A stretch of 64,000 nucleotides of DNA from Limnochorda pilosa (lineage in GTDB: Bacteria > Bacillota > Limnochordia > Limnochordales > Limnochordaceae), in contig NZ_AP014924.1 in assembly GCF_001544015.1 (NCBI RefSeq), positions 1,116,001 through 1,180,000 of the forward strand, read 5' to 3'. Positions 27,788-35,542 of the stretch are shown one piece after another. The notes under the pieces are model-generated. The model was not told the DNA's origin, searched no databases, and worked only from the letters and a program-made list of their open reading frames with translations. Numbering within the stretch: the stretch's first letter is position 1; every line of letters begins with the position of its first letter. The position numbers were made by a program, and so were the translations under genes.

Positions 27788-28716
27788 CACCCCCGCCCCT
27801 GGATCCGCTCCGCCTCGGCCATGCGGCTCGTGTCCAGGCCGGGCATCGCCTCGCCCAGGCCCCGGGAGACCTCGGCCAGCACCGCAGGCTCGTCGTAGTG
27901 GGTGCACGCCTCGACGATGGCCCGGGCGCGGGCCGCCGGGTTCTGGGACTTGAAGATGCCTGAGCCGACGAAGACGCCGTCCGCCCCGAGCTGGCGCATG
28001 AGCGCCGCGTCCGCCGGGGTGGCGATGCCGCCGGCCGCGAAGTTGACCACCGGCAGCCGGCCTTCCTCGGCCACCCGCACCACCAGCTCGTAGGGCGCCC
28101 CCAGCTCTTTGGCCGCCGTCATCAGCTCCTCCCGGGGAAGCCGGGTAAGGCGGCGGATCTCGTCCTGCACGGTGCGCATGTGCCGGACGGCCTGCAGCAC
28201 GTCGCCGGTGCCTGCCTCGCCCTTGGTGCGGATCATGGCGGCGCCCTCGCCGATGCGGCGGAGCGCCTCGCCCAAATCGCGGGCCCCGCAGACGAAGGGC
28301 ACCTTGAAGGCGTGCTTGTCGATGTGGAAGCGCTCGTCGGCGGGGGTGAGGACCTCGCTCTCGTCGATGAAGTCGACGCCCAGGGCCTCGAGAATCTGCG
28401 CCTCTACGAAGTGGCCGATGCGGACCTTGGCCATCACCGGGATGGTCACCGCCTCCATGATGGCGGTGATCACCGTAGGGTCGGCCATGCGGGCGACTCC
28501 GCCCTGAGCCCGGATGTCGGCGGGCACCCGCTCCAGGGCCATGACGGCCACCGCGCCCGCCTCCTCGGCGACCTGGGCCTGCTCGGGGGTGGTGACGTCC
28601 ATGATCACCCCACCCTTCAGCATCTGGGCGAGGCCCGACTTGACGGTGAAGGTGCCCGTGCGGGCGGCAGCGTCCTCGGTGGCCTGACCAGCGGGCACGG
28701 GCTCGTGCGATGCCAT
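27784..28716 (-). CDS. pdxS: Pyridoxal 5'-phosphate synthase subunit PdxS
   Basis: A 310-residue lyase subunit that builds PLP from ribose 5-phosphate, glyceraldehyde 3-phosphate and ammonia in a 24-mer with PdxT. Conserved parts: [17 protein letters not shown] (first lysine), [55 protein letters not shown] and [17 protein letters not shown]. The ATG at 28716 has AAGGAG eleven bases upstream. A putative FMN riboswitch and promoter lie upstream (28895-29170), with no gene in between. Confidence 0.97.
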   Translation of the reverse strand: MASHEPVPAGQATEDAAARTGTFTVKSGLAQMLKGGVIMDVTTPEQAQVAEEAGAVAVMALERVPADIRAQGGVARMADPTVITAIMEAVTIPVMAKVRIGHFVEAQILEALGVDFIDESEVLTPADERFHIDKHAFKVPFVCGARDLGEALRRIGEGAAMIRTKGEAGTGDVLQAVRHMRTVQDEIRRLTRLPREELMTAAKELGAPYELVVRVAEEGRLPVVNFAAGGIATPADAALMRQLGADGVFVGSGIFKSQNPAARARAIVEACTHYDEPAVLAEVSRGLGEAMPGLDTSRMAEAERIQGRGW

Positions 28717-28862
28717 GGGACTCTCGTCTCCTTGAGGCCGGAGGGCAGGGCAGTGGGCGGATCCGCAGAACACGGAGGCCGGGACCGGCGGTCCGGGCGG
28801 GTCCATCGAAGAGGTCCCGTCGGAAGGCAATCCCAGCCGGGAGGCGGGTCGAAGGGGCGGCG

Positions 28863-28884
28863 GGCAGGCTGCGGAGAGCCTGCC
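28863..28884 (-). promoter_or_regulatory. Stem-loop in the expression platform of the FMN riboswitch
   Basis: A perfect 8-bp stem GGCAGGCT / AGCCTGCC with a six-base loop lies ten bases after riboswitch helix P1 and about 150 bases before pdxS. It is a candidate terminator or anti-terminator partner; no U-run follows. Confidence 0.45.
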
Positions 28885-28894
28885 GAAGCCGTGG

Positions 28895-29091
28895 GACCCT
28901 CGCCCAGTCGGACTGTACCGTCGGTTCCGGGTTCGCACCGGATCACGCGTTGAGGCGGATGGACTCGTCCCGCCGCTCCTCGTGGTCGGGTCGCGGACGA
29001 CCCTGCCGCGAAAGCCTGCGGGCATCACCACCGGTCGGGAATCGGGAGCCTTCGCCCGTGTGGGAGGCACCCTCACCCTGCCCCGAAGGCC
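28895..29091 (-). promoter_or_regulatory. FMN riboswitch (RFN element) upstream of pdxST
   Basis: On the minus strand the order of conserved RFN blocks is present: CTTCGGGGCAGGGTGA, then ATTCCCGACCGGTGGTGA and GCCCGC; after a variable arm, GATCCGGTGCGAACCCGG, then AACCGACGGTACAGTCCGA. The closing helix P1 forms between 29084-29091 (GGCCTTCG) and 28895-28902 (CGAGGGTC), eight pairs including G-U. About 30 extra bases lie between GGGTGAG and ATTCCC, an insertion in the P2 arm. FMN riboswitches normally control riboflavin synthesis or import; here the next gene is pdxS. Confidence 0.85.
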
Positions 29092-29141
29092 ATGAATTGT
29101 CGCCGGTATCCGCGGGACGGACCCACGGAGCCGGCACCCTG

Positions 29142-29170
29142 ATTCTAGCGCTCAGCCCGCCGGCTGACAA
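29142..29170 (-). promoter_or_regulatory. Sigma-A promoter of the FMN riboswitch/pdxST transcript
   Basis: On the minus strand TTGTCA (29165-29170) and TAGAAT (29142-29147) are separated by 17 bases. Transcription would begin near 29135, about 44 bases before the riboswitch. Confidence 0.7.
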
Positions 29171-29312
29171 TGGGCACCTCACCGTTCGGAACCCTCCACG
29201 GCCAGATCGACATCGCTTCCTGATGGCCGCCCCCTGGGCGATGGGCGGAAAGCCCCTCGCCCAGGAGGGCCACCACCACGACGGCCACGAGCCGAGCGAA
29301 TCGAACGAACAC
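29145..29312 (-). CDS. Possible small exported or membrane peptide, function unknown
   Basis: A 55-codon frame starts at a GTG (29312) preceded by AAGGAG with eight-base spacing. It begins [19 protein letters not shown], which looks like a signal peptide or single membrane helix, and continues as a short hydrophilic peptide. Its stop codon lies inside the -10 element of the riboswitch promoter, so the open frame may be fortuitous. It lies downstream of the sorting-domain gene on the same strand. Confidence 0.35.
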   Translation of the reverse strand: MFVRFARLVAVVVVALLGEGLSAHRPGGGHQEAMSIWPWRVPNGEVPIVSRRAER

Positions 29313-29402
29313 GTGCCTCACTCCTTAGCACACGCGCGTCAACGGAATCCCACAGGGATCTGGGACATACCGAGAGAGCCACCCTCTGCTGCAGAGGAAC
29401 CG

Positions 29403-29675
29403 TCAGCGCAGCACCACCAGCCGGCCTTCGGACAGCAGGCCCCCTCCGGGTAGCATCACCTGGTAGAAGTAGAGGCCCGAGGGGGCCGGCGCACCGTCGA
29501 GGGTGGTGAGGTTCCAGGTATGGATCCCCCGGCCCGCGGACAGCGCGGCCCAGTGGATGCACTTCCCCGTCACGGTGTGCACCTCCAGCAACGCCGGGTG
29601 GTCGAGGTCCAGGTGGAAGTGGACGGCCTCTCGAAAGGGCGAAGGACCGTGGGTCACGGGAACTGCGGGTTTCAC
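29403..29675 (-). CDS. Small protein consisting of a FlgD/T9SS-type C-terminal sorting-like domain
   Basis: A 90-residue protein that is almost wholly one Ig-like domain of the FlgD_ig / type IX-secretion C-terminal class: VTHGPSPFREAVHFHLDLDH, LLEVHTVTGKCI, HTWNLTTLDGAPAPSGLYFY and the terminal LLSEGRLVVLR. Similar domains end the two RCC1 proteins in this cluster. It has no signal peptide from the GTG at 29675, which lies two bases after the stop of the PorV-like gene, so it may be the remains of a larger gene or a stand-alone domain made by coupled translation. Confidence 0.6.
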   Translation of the reverse strand: MKPAVPVTHGPSPFREAVHFHLDLDHPALLEVHTVTGKCIHWAALSAGRGIHTWNLTTLDGAPAPSGLYFYQVMLPGGGLLSEGRLVVLR

Positions 29676-29677
29676 GA

Positions 29678-30574
29678 TCAGAACCGCACCTCCAGCGAAA
29701 GCCGGTGGGTACCGCCCAGCAGCGGCGGCTGCTCGTAGGCGTACTGGACCGAGACGGACCCCAGGTCCAGCCCCAGTCCGCCGGTGTAGGTCACGTGGTT
29801 CAGCCGGAGCTGCTCCTCCCAGCGCAGCCCTGCCCGCAGGGTGACGAAGGACGCCGTCCGGTACTCGGCCCCCACCCGGAGGGGGCCGGGGAGCTCCTGG
29901 TCCAGAGCTACGGTCAGGCGCTCGGCCGCGTAGGCCAGCCCGAGGACGACCGCAGGATCGAACGCATCGGAGCTTCCGGTGCTGTAGCGCATCCGCCCTC
30001 CCAGGTTCCGGAAGGTCAGCCCCAGCCGGTAGGGGGTGCCGGGCGGAGAGGAGAGGATCCCCGCGTCCAAGGCGAACCCCGAGCCCGTCTCGCTTCCCAG
30101 GGCCTGATGGTCGTACTTGAGGGAGAGGGCGAGGTGGTCCGCAGGGTTGAAGGCATGGGCGTAGGACAGGATCAGGAGCTGCTCGGAGGCTGCAAGGTCG
30201 GGCCCCGAAGGGTTGCCCATGGGATCGGTGGCCGGGATGTCGTCAACCCGGTAGCTCAAGTAGGCGGCGCCGAAGCCGGGCCAGGCGACGCCCAGGGCGT
30301 AGCTGTCGAAGAGGCCGAAGGGGCTGGCGTAGAGGGAGGTGAGCTGAGCGGTCCGGAGGGTGGCCAGGCCGGCGGGGTTGTAGTAGAGGGCATTGGCGTC
30401 GTCGGCCAGGGCGGTGAAGGCGCCGGCCATGCCCAGGGGCCGGGCGCCGAGGCCGAAGGCGGTGAGGGGTGCGGTGCCCGAGGGATCCTGCGCCCGCGCA
30501 ACTGCGGGAAACAGCAGCGAGAAGAGCAGCAGGGCACCCAGGATTCTGATGGCGATCATGCGGCTGCTTGCCAT
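29678..30574 (-). CDS. PorV/PorQ-like outer-membrane beta-barrel protein (copy 1)
   Basis: A 298-residue exported protein with a clear signal peptide (residues 1-28, ending VARAQ). The mature N-terminus has [19 protein letters not shown] and NALYYNPAGL, hallmarks of the PorV/PorQ/UPF0164 barrels related to FadL. The rest shows alternating beta strands and ends in the terminal phenylalanine (SLEVRF) expected of BAM-assembled barrels. AAAAGGAGGTGG precedes the ATG at 30574. In Bacteroidota PorV binds C-terminal signals of T9SS cargo; here it sits between an RCC1 protein with such a domain and a small domain protein. An outer membrane is implied. Confidence 0.85.
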   Translation of the reverse strand: MASSRMIAIRILGALLLFSLLFPAVARAQDPSGTAPLTAFGLGARPLGMAGAFTALADDANALYYNPAGLATLRTAQLTSLYASPFGLFDSYALGVAWPGFGAAYLSYRVDDIPATDPMGNPSGPDLAASEQLLILSYAHAFNPADHLALSLKYDHQALGSETGSGFALDAGILSSPPGTPYRLGLTFRNLGGRMRYSTGSSDAFDPAVVLGLAYAAERLTVALDQELPGPLRVGAEYRTASFVTLRAGLRWEEQLRLNHVTYTGGLGLDLGSVSVQYAYEQPPLLGGTHRLSLEVRF

Positions 30575-30673
30575 GAGCGCCCACCTCCTTTTGTGGGTGT
30601 GCACCGTCATCGACTCCCATCCGTGAACTCGCGTGAAGCTCCCAAGAGGTGAGCTCGTCGTGCCGGAGGTTGC

Positions 30674-32383
30674 TTACCGAATCACCAACAGCTTTCCAAC
30701 TGGAGAGCGAGATCCGTCGCTTCGCACCACGAGGTACAGGTAGACGCCGTTGGCGAGCGGGCGCCCATCGTCGCCTGTGAGGTTCCACGCGAGGTCCCGA
30801 GTTCCGGAGGGCACCTCCTGGTGCCAGGCCAACCGGCCGGAGGCGGCGTAAACGTAGAGAGTGCCTCCGACATCGGGCCCGAAGTGGAAGGTGACGGTGC
30901 TCGAGGCCGGGCTGGGGCCGTGAGCGACCTCCTCGGAGCGCACGGCCGTGAGAGTGACGGTGTCTGGGGCGCTGTCGCTGGTCCCGTCGTTCACCACGAG
31001 CTGGACCACGTAGTCGCCCGCCAGGTCGGGGGTGAAGGAGGGCGTCGCCGTGCTGGCACCGGCGAGGGTGGCGGTGCTCCCGGCAGGCTGAGAGGTGAAG
31101 GACCAGGCGTAGGTGAGCGGGTCGCCCTCGGGGTCCGAGGAACCCGAGCCGTCGAGGGTGACGGGCGCGCCCAGGGGGACCGGTCGATCCGCCCCGGCGT
31201 TGGCCGAAGGGCGGAAGTTGACCTGGGAAGGAACCGGGCGGTCGATCAACGTGCCGTCGCCCAGTTGCCCGCTGTCGTTGCTTCCCCACGCCCAGAGGGT
31301 TCCATCGCTCTTGAGCGCCAGGCTGTGCCTCGTCCCGCCGGCGATGGCCACGGGGTCGGTCAGGCCGCTCACCTGGACGGGCGTGCTGCGGTTGGCCGTT
31401 GATCCGTCGCCCAGCTGGCCATAGACGTTGGATCCCCACGCCCAGACGCTCCCGTCGTTCCTGAGGGCCAGGTTGTGGAAGGACCCGCTGGCAACGGCGG
31501 CGACGCTGGTGAAGAGGCCTGTCCCACCCGGTCCCTTCACCTGCACGGGTACCCCGCTGGTGGTGGTCGTCCCATCCCCCAGCTGGCCGGCGCCGTTGGA
31601 TCCCCACGCCCAGACCGTCCCGTCGCTCTTGAGCGCCAGGCTGTGGCTGGTGCCGCCAGCAAGTTCGGCGGCGTTGGTCAGGAAACCGGTCCCACCTGCT
31701 CCCTTCACCTGCACGGGTACCCAACTGTTGGTGGTCGTCCCATCCCCCAGCTGGCCGGAGGAGTTGTCTCCCCACGCCCAGACCGTCCCGTCGCTCCTCA
31801 GCGCCAGGCTGTGGAAACCTCCAGCGGCGATGGCGATGATGTCGATCAGGACACCCGTTCCGCCGGGCCCTTTCACCTGCACCGGCGTTGAGTGGTCGGT
31901 CTGCGTACCGTCCCCCAATTGGCCGTAGAAGTTGTATCCCCAGGCCCAAACGGTCCCGTCGCTCTTCAACGCCAGGCTGTGGAAGACTCCAGCAGCGACG
32001 GCTACGATACCGGACAGGCTACCAACCTGGACTGGGGTCCGGCGATCGGCGGTCGTGCCGTCGCCCAGCTGGCCGAGAAAGTTGCCTCCCCACGCCCAGG
32101 CGGTTCCGTCGCTCTTCAGCGCCAGACTGTAGGATTGCCCACCGGCAACGGCGACGAGGCCGCTCAAGCCGCTTACTTGGACGGGCGTGCGGTGGTAGGT
32201 GGTCGTCCCGTCTCCGAGTTGGCCGTTGCTGTTGCTTCCCCACGCCCAAGCCCCTTGACCGTCTCGTAGCGCAAGGCTGTGGTCGTTCCCGCCGTCGAGC
32301 ACGGTGTCGGCGCTCGCGGTGGGAGCAAAGGTCAGGAGCGTGATCAGGATCAGGCAGGTAAACCAAAGAGAATGCCTCTTCAC
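30674..32383 (-). CDS. Secreted RCC1-repeat protein with PKD-like and FlgD-like C-terminal domains (copy 1)
   Basis: A 569-residue exported protein. Domains in order: signal peptide (residues 1-26, ending ASA), seven RCC1-type repeats with core WAWGxNxxGQLGDGT (about 27-400, one seven-bladed propeller), a PKD/cadherin-like domain ([20 protein letters not shown] to VTLTAV) and a C-terminal FlgD/T9SS-like domain ([14 protein letters not shown] to GKLLVIR). The GTG at 32383 follows AAGGAGGATCCTGGA, a leader almost identical to that of copy 2. The PorV-like gene follows 99 bases downstream. RCC1 propellers bind proteins or ligands; the target is unknown. Confidence 0.88.
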   Translation of the reverse strand: MKRHSLWFTCLILITLLTFAPTASADTVLDGGNDHSLALRDGQGAWAWGSNSNGQLGDGTTTYHRTPVQVSGLSGLVAVAGGQSYSLALKSDGTAWAWGGNFLGQLGDGTTADRRTPVQVGSLSGIVAVAAGVFHSLALKSDGTVWAWGYNFYGQLGDGTQTDHSTPVQVKGPGGTGVLIDIIAIAAGGFHSLALRSDGTVWAWGDNSSGQLGDGTTTNSWVPVQVKGAGGTGFLTNAAELAGGTSHSLALKSDGTVWAWGSNGAGQLGDGTTTTSGVPVQVKGPGGTGLFTSVAAVASGSFHNLALRNDGSVWAWGSNVYGQLGDGSTANRSTPVQVSGLTDPVAIAGGTRHSLALKSDGTLWAWGSNDSGQLGDGTLIDRPVPSQVNFRPSANAGADRPVPLGAPVTLDGSGSSDPEGDPLTYAWSFTSQPAGSTATLAGASTATPSFTPDLAGDYVVQLVVNDGTSDSAPDTVTLTAVRSEEVAHGPSPASSTVTFHFGPDVGGTLYVYAASGRLAWHQEVPSGTRDLAWNLTGDDGRPLANGVYLYLVVRSDGSRSPVGKLLVIR

Positions 32384-32490
32384 TCCAGGATCCTCCTTGC
32401 CGTCGCTTGCGGCGGGAGACGTCGTCCGTTTCCACCGCGTCCGGAGCGAACTCGGGGCGAGGGAAACGCGTCCGGAGCCTCGCTCGAAGA

Positions 32491-32739
32491 TCATGATGGA
32501 GCCCATAGGACCATCTGGTTCGGTCCAGTCCGATGCGGCGCGAGGGTGACGAGGTTGATGGTGACCGTATCGGGATCGCTGTCGCTGGTGCCGTCGTTCA
32601 CCACGAGCTGGACCACGTGGCGGCCGGGCAGGTCCGGTACGAAGGAGGGCGTCGCCGTGTTGGCGCCCGTGAGGGCTGCAGTACTCCGCGCCCTTGGGGC
32701 CGTTGCGCGCCGGCGGCGGACGTTCTGCGGACGCTCCAT
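32491..32739 (-). pseudogene. Decayed PKD-domain fragment of an RCC1-type protein
   Basis: An 82-residue frame starting at an ATG that overlaps the stop of PorV-like copy 2. Its core [10 protein letters not shown] and [20 protein letters not shown] nearly repeats the PKD domain of RCC1 copy 1 ([30 protein letters not shown]). Its N-terminus is unrelated and its C-terminus ends soon after the domain, without a FlgD-like domain. It occupies the place the small sorting-domain gene has in module 1. It is best read as debris of unequal recombination between modules; a translated short product is possible. Confidence 0.7.
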
Positions 32740-33632
32740 CAGAACTGCACCCCCAGGGAGATCCTGTGGGTACGGTCCAGCACCGGCGGCTGCTCGTAGG
32801 CGTACTGGATGTCGTAGGGGTCGAAGGTGAGGCCGAGCCCCGCGGTGAAGGTGACCCCCTCCGCGGAGCGGAGCCCTGCCCGCAGGGCGACGAACTCGCT
32901 TACGGGGTACTCGGCCCCCAGTCGGACGGGCCCGGGCAGGTCCTTGTCCAAGGCCAGCACCAAGTTCCCGAGCCGGTAGGCGCCGCCCAGGACCAGGACG
33001 GGGTCGAAGGCATCGGTGCTCCCGGTGGAGTAGCTCACCTGGCCGAGCGCGTTGCGGGCGGTGAGCCCGGCCCGGTAGGGGGCTCCGTCGGGACCCCAGA
33101 GAAGCCCCAAGTCCAGGGTGAACCCGGAGCCCGAGACGGTCTCGATGCTCTGGCGATAGTACTTGACGGTCATCCCCAGGTCCACGGGTCCCACCGTCCG
33201 GGCGTAGGAGCCCAGGAAGAGCTGCTCGCCCACGCCGAACGTGGAGCCGCTCTCGGCGCCGAACTCGTCTGTGTAGGGGATATTCCCCACCGCGTAGGTG
33301 AGGAAGGCTCCGCCGAGGCCCCGCTGGGCGTAGCCGACGGCGAAGGTGCCGAAGAGGCCTCCGTACTGGCTGGCGTAGAGGGAGGTCACCTCGTGGCCTT
33401 CCAGGTGGGTGAGGCCTGCGGGGTTGTAGTGGAGGGCGTTGGCGTCGTCGGCGAGGGCGGTGAAGGCGCCGGCCATGCCCAGGGGGCGGGCGCCGAGCCC
33501 GAAGGCGGTCAGAGGCGCGGTGCCGGTGGGATCCTGGGCAGCGGCCGAGGGGGCTACTGGGGAAATCCCAAGCGCAAGCGCGAACACCCAGGCGATCAGC
33601 GTTGCCGTGAGCGAATGGCGGAGGAACCTCAC
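32739..33632 (-). CDS. PorV/PorQ-like outer-membrane beta-barrel protein (copy 2)
   Basis: A 297-residue paralogue of the protein at 29678-30574, with a signal peptide (ending SAAAQ), the same opening [19 protein letters not shown] and [10 protein letters not shown], and a C-terminal phenylalanine (ISLGVQF). The barrel strands are diverged (roughly half the residues differ by eye), so the duplication is not recent. The GTG at 33632 overlaps the RCC1 copy 2 stop (GTGA), which couples the barrel to its presumed cargo. Confidence 0.85.
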   Translation of the reverse strand: MRFLRHSLTATLIAWVFALALGISPVAPSAAAQDPTGTAPLTAFGLGARPLGMAGAFTALADDANALHYNPAGLTHLEGHEVTSLYASQYGGLFGTFAVGYAQRGLGGAFLTYAVGNIPYTDEFGAESGSTFGVGEQLFLGSYARTVGPVDLGMTVKYYRQSIETVSGSGFTLDLGLLWGPDGAPYRAGLTARNALGQVSYSTGSTDAFDPVLVLGGAYRLGNLVLALDKDLPGPVRLGAEYPVSEFVALRAGLRSAEGVTFTAGLGLTFDPYDIQYAYEQPPVLDRTHRISLGVQF

Positions 33633-35050
33633 CGTTGCACCACCAACCTTCCAATCGAGCTGCGCGTCCCATCCTGTCCGACCAGCCGGTAGAGGTAGAG
33701 CCCGCTTGCCAGAGGAGCACCGCTCGAGCTGACCAGGTTCCACGTCCGTTGGGTGTCCCCGGCATGCACCTGGGCCGACCAGACCAGCCGCCCGGCGACG
33801 TCGTGCACGTACAGCGTCCCGGAGGTGGCGCCTTCGAAGTAGAAGGTGACCGAGCCCGAGGCCGGGTTGGGACCGTGGGTGATCGCGCCGGCGCGGGCCA
33901 CGGGGGGCGAGTTCGGGAAGATGACCTGGACGGGAGCGTTTCGTCCTGTGGTCGTCCCATCGCCCAACTGGCCCGAGAGGTTGGCGCCCCACGCCCAGAC
34001 GCTTCCGTCGCCCTTCCTGGCGAGGGCGTGGAAGCCCCCAGCTGCGATCTCCTCGACACCGGAGAGGCCGTTTACCTGGACGGGGGTCAGGCGCTGGGTG
34101 CTAGACCCGTCTCCCAACTGCCCGAACGCGTTGTCGCCCCAGGCCCAAAGGGTCCCATCGTTCTTGAGCGCCATCCCATATCCGCCCCCGGCGGAGATGG
34201 ACGTGATGCCGGTCAAGCCGCTCACCTGGACGGGGGTCCACCGGTCGGTGGTCGTCCCGTCGCCCAGGTGGCCGAAGGTGTTGACCCCCCACGCCCGGAC
34301 GGTGCCGTCAGAGATCAGGGCGAGGCTGTGTGCGCCCCCGGCGGCAATGGCCGCTACACCCGTCAGGAAGCCCGTCCCGCCTGTGCCCTTCACCTGCACC
34401 GGGGTCGTCGCCGGGGCTTTCGTTCCATCGCCCAGTTGACCGGAGCCATTGTCTCCCCAGGCCCAGACGGTCCCGTCACCCTTGAGCGCCAGGCTGAAGT
34501 AACCTCCGGCGGCGATGGCGACGGCATCGCTCAGGCCGCTCACCTGCACGGGCGAGAGGCGGCCGGTGATGGAACCGTCGCCAAGCTGGCCGTAGCGGTT
34601 GTCTCCCCAGGCCCAGACGGTCCCGTCGCTCCTGAGCGCCACGCTGTGGTAGGCTCCGGCGGCGATGGCGATGACGCCGCTCAGGCTGCTCACCGGAGCA
34701 GGCGTCGGGCGGTGGAGGGTCGACCCGTCGCCCAGTTGCCCGTAGTCGTTGTGGCCCCATGCGTACACGCTTCCGTCGCTCCTGAGCGCCATGCTATGGT
34801 AGTCCCCGCCCGCGATGGCGGCGACGTCGCTCAGGCTACTCACCTGCGCGGGGGTCGGCCGATCGGTGGTCGATCCGTCCCCCAGTTGGCCGAACTCGTT
34901 GTCTCCCCACGTCCAAAGGACAGATCCGTCCCGCAGCATGAGGCTGTGGAAAAGCCCGGCGTCGAGTACGGAGCCGGCCATCGCGTGGGATGGGAGGTTC
35001 AAGAGCGCGATCAGGACCACCCCGGTGAACCAGAGAGAGTGCCTCTTCAC
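33629..35050 (-). CDS. Secreted RCC1-repeat protein with FlgD-like C-terminal domain (copy 2)
   Basis: A 473-residue paralogue of the RCC1 protein at 30674-32383. It has a signal peptide (ending HAMAG), seven WxWGxNxxGQLGDG-type repeats and the C-terminal FlgD/T9SS-like domain (THGPNPASGSVTFYFEG to IGRLVVQR), but no PKD domain. The GTG at 35050 has AAGGAGGATCCTGGG eight bases upstream and begins KRHSLWFT as in copy 1. A TATGAT hexamer on the minus strand at 35138-35143 could be its -10 element; no good -35 is seen. Confidence 0.88.
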   Translation of the reverse strand: MKRHSLWFTGVVLIALLNLPSHAMAGSVLDAGLFHSLMLRDGSVLWTWGDNEFGQLGDGSTTDRPTPAQVSSLSDVAAIAGGDYHSMALRSDGSVYAWGHNDYGQLGDGSTLHRPTPAPVSSLSGVIAIAAGAYHSVALRSDGTVWAWGDNRYGQLGDGSITGRLSPVQVSGLSDAVAIAAGGYFSLALKGDGTVWAWGDNGSGQLGDGTKAPATTPVQVKGTGGTGFLTGVAAIAAGGAHSLALISDGTVRAWGVNTFGHLGDGTTTDRWTPVQVSGLTGITSISAGGGYGMALKNDGTLWAWGDNAFGQLGDGSSTQRLTPVQVNGLSGVEEIAAGGFHALARKGDGSVWAWGANLSGQLGDGTTTGRNAPVQVIFPNSPPVARAGAITHGPNPASGSVTFYFEGATSGTLYVHDVAGRLVWSAQVHAGDTQRTWNLVSSSGAPLASGLYLYRLVGQDGTRSSIGRLVVQR

Positions 35051-35251
35051 CCCAGGATCCTCCTTGTTGTTGCTCACGCCAAGAGAAGCCGTCCGCTGGC
35101 ACCGCGTCCACGGCGACGCGGCCGCGTTCGAGCGTCATCATAGGCCAGGGAGGGTGAAGGAGGGTCTCAATCCTGTCTCAACTTTCCACGACCCGGGGAC
35201 GCCAGGGAGGCGAAGAGCCCGACAAGGGCGGGGGCGCGCCGCAGGCACGTG

Positions 35252-35299
35252 TCACCGTAGGATCACCACGCGGCCTTCGGCTACCATGCCCCCTCCGCA
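35252..35299 (-). pseudogene. Remnant of a third sorting-type C-terminal domain
   Basis: A 15-codon minus-strand stretch reads [14 protein letters not shown] and then a stop, closely matching the end of the small domain protein at 29403 (GGGLLSEGRLVVLR). No similarity precedes it. It suggests a third module copy once stood upstream of copy 2. It is short, so the match is suggestive only. Confidence 0.45.
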
Positions 35300-35542
35300 G
35301 CATGGGGATGGCACGGGATCTGGAGCGGCTCCTCCCTGCGTGCCGGTTTGGAGCCGTTCCGGGGCCACAGCAGGCGCTTCTGGTGCGCTGAACCGCCTTC
35401 GAATTCGCGAGGGCGCAGGAATCCCGGAAGGGGGATCCTCCGCCCATTCCCGTTTGCCGGGTCGGGGGATCGCCGAAGGAGGGAAGGAAGACCGCCCCCG
35501 CCGTGGTTATACTGCCCAGAGGAAACCTTGGAGGGTCGTGCC
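35300..35542 (+). promoter_or_regulatory. Leader region of the YyaL-type gene with possible -10 element
   Basis: No gene is seen here. TATACT (35508-35513, preceded by GGT) could be a -10 of the downstream gene, with the start site about 22 bases before the ATG; there is no convincing -35. The open frame that crosses this stretch has no family-like sequence. Confidence 0.3.

Noticed and set aside
30674-35050. Repeated plus-strand frames across the RCC1 genes
   Set aside because: They mirror the RCC1 repeats on the other strand and carry no independent signals.
35348-35542. Upstream extension of the YyaL-type protein by 65 residues
   Set aside because: The sequence is not family-like, and a good ribosome site and ATG exist at 35543.
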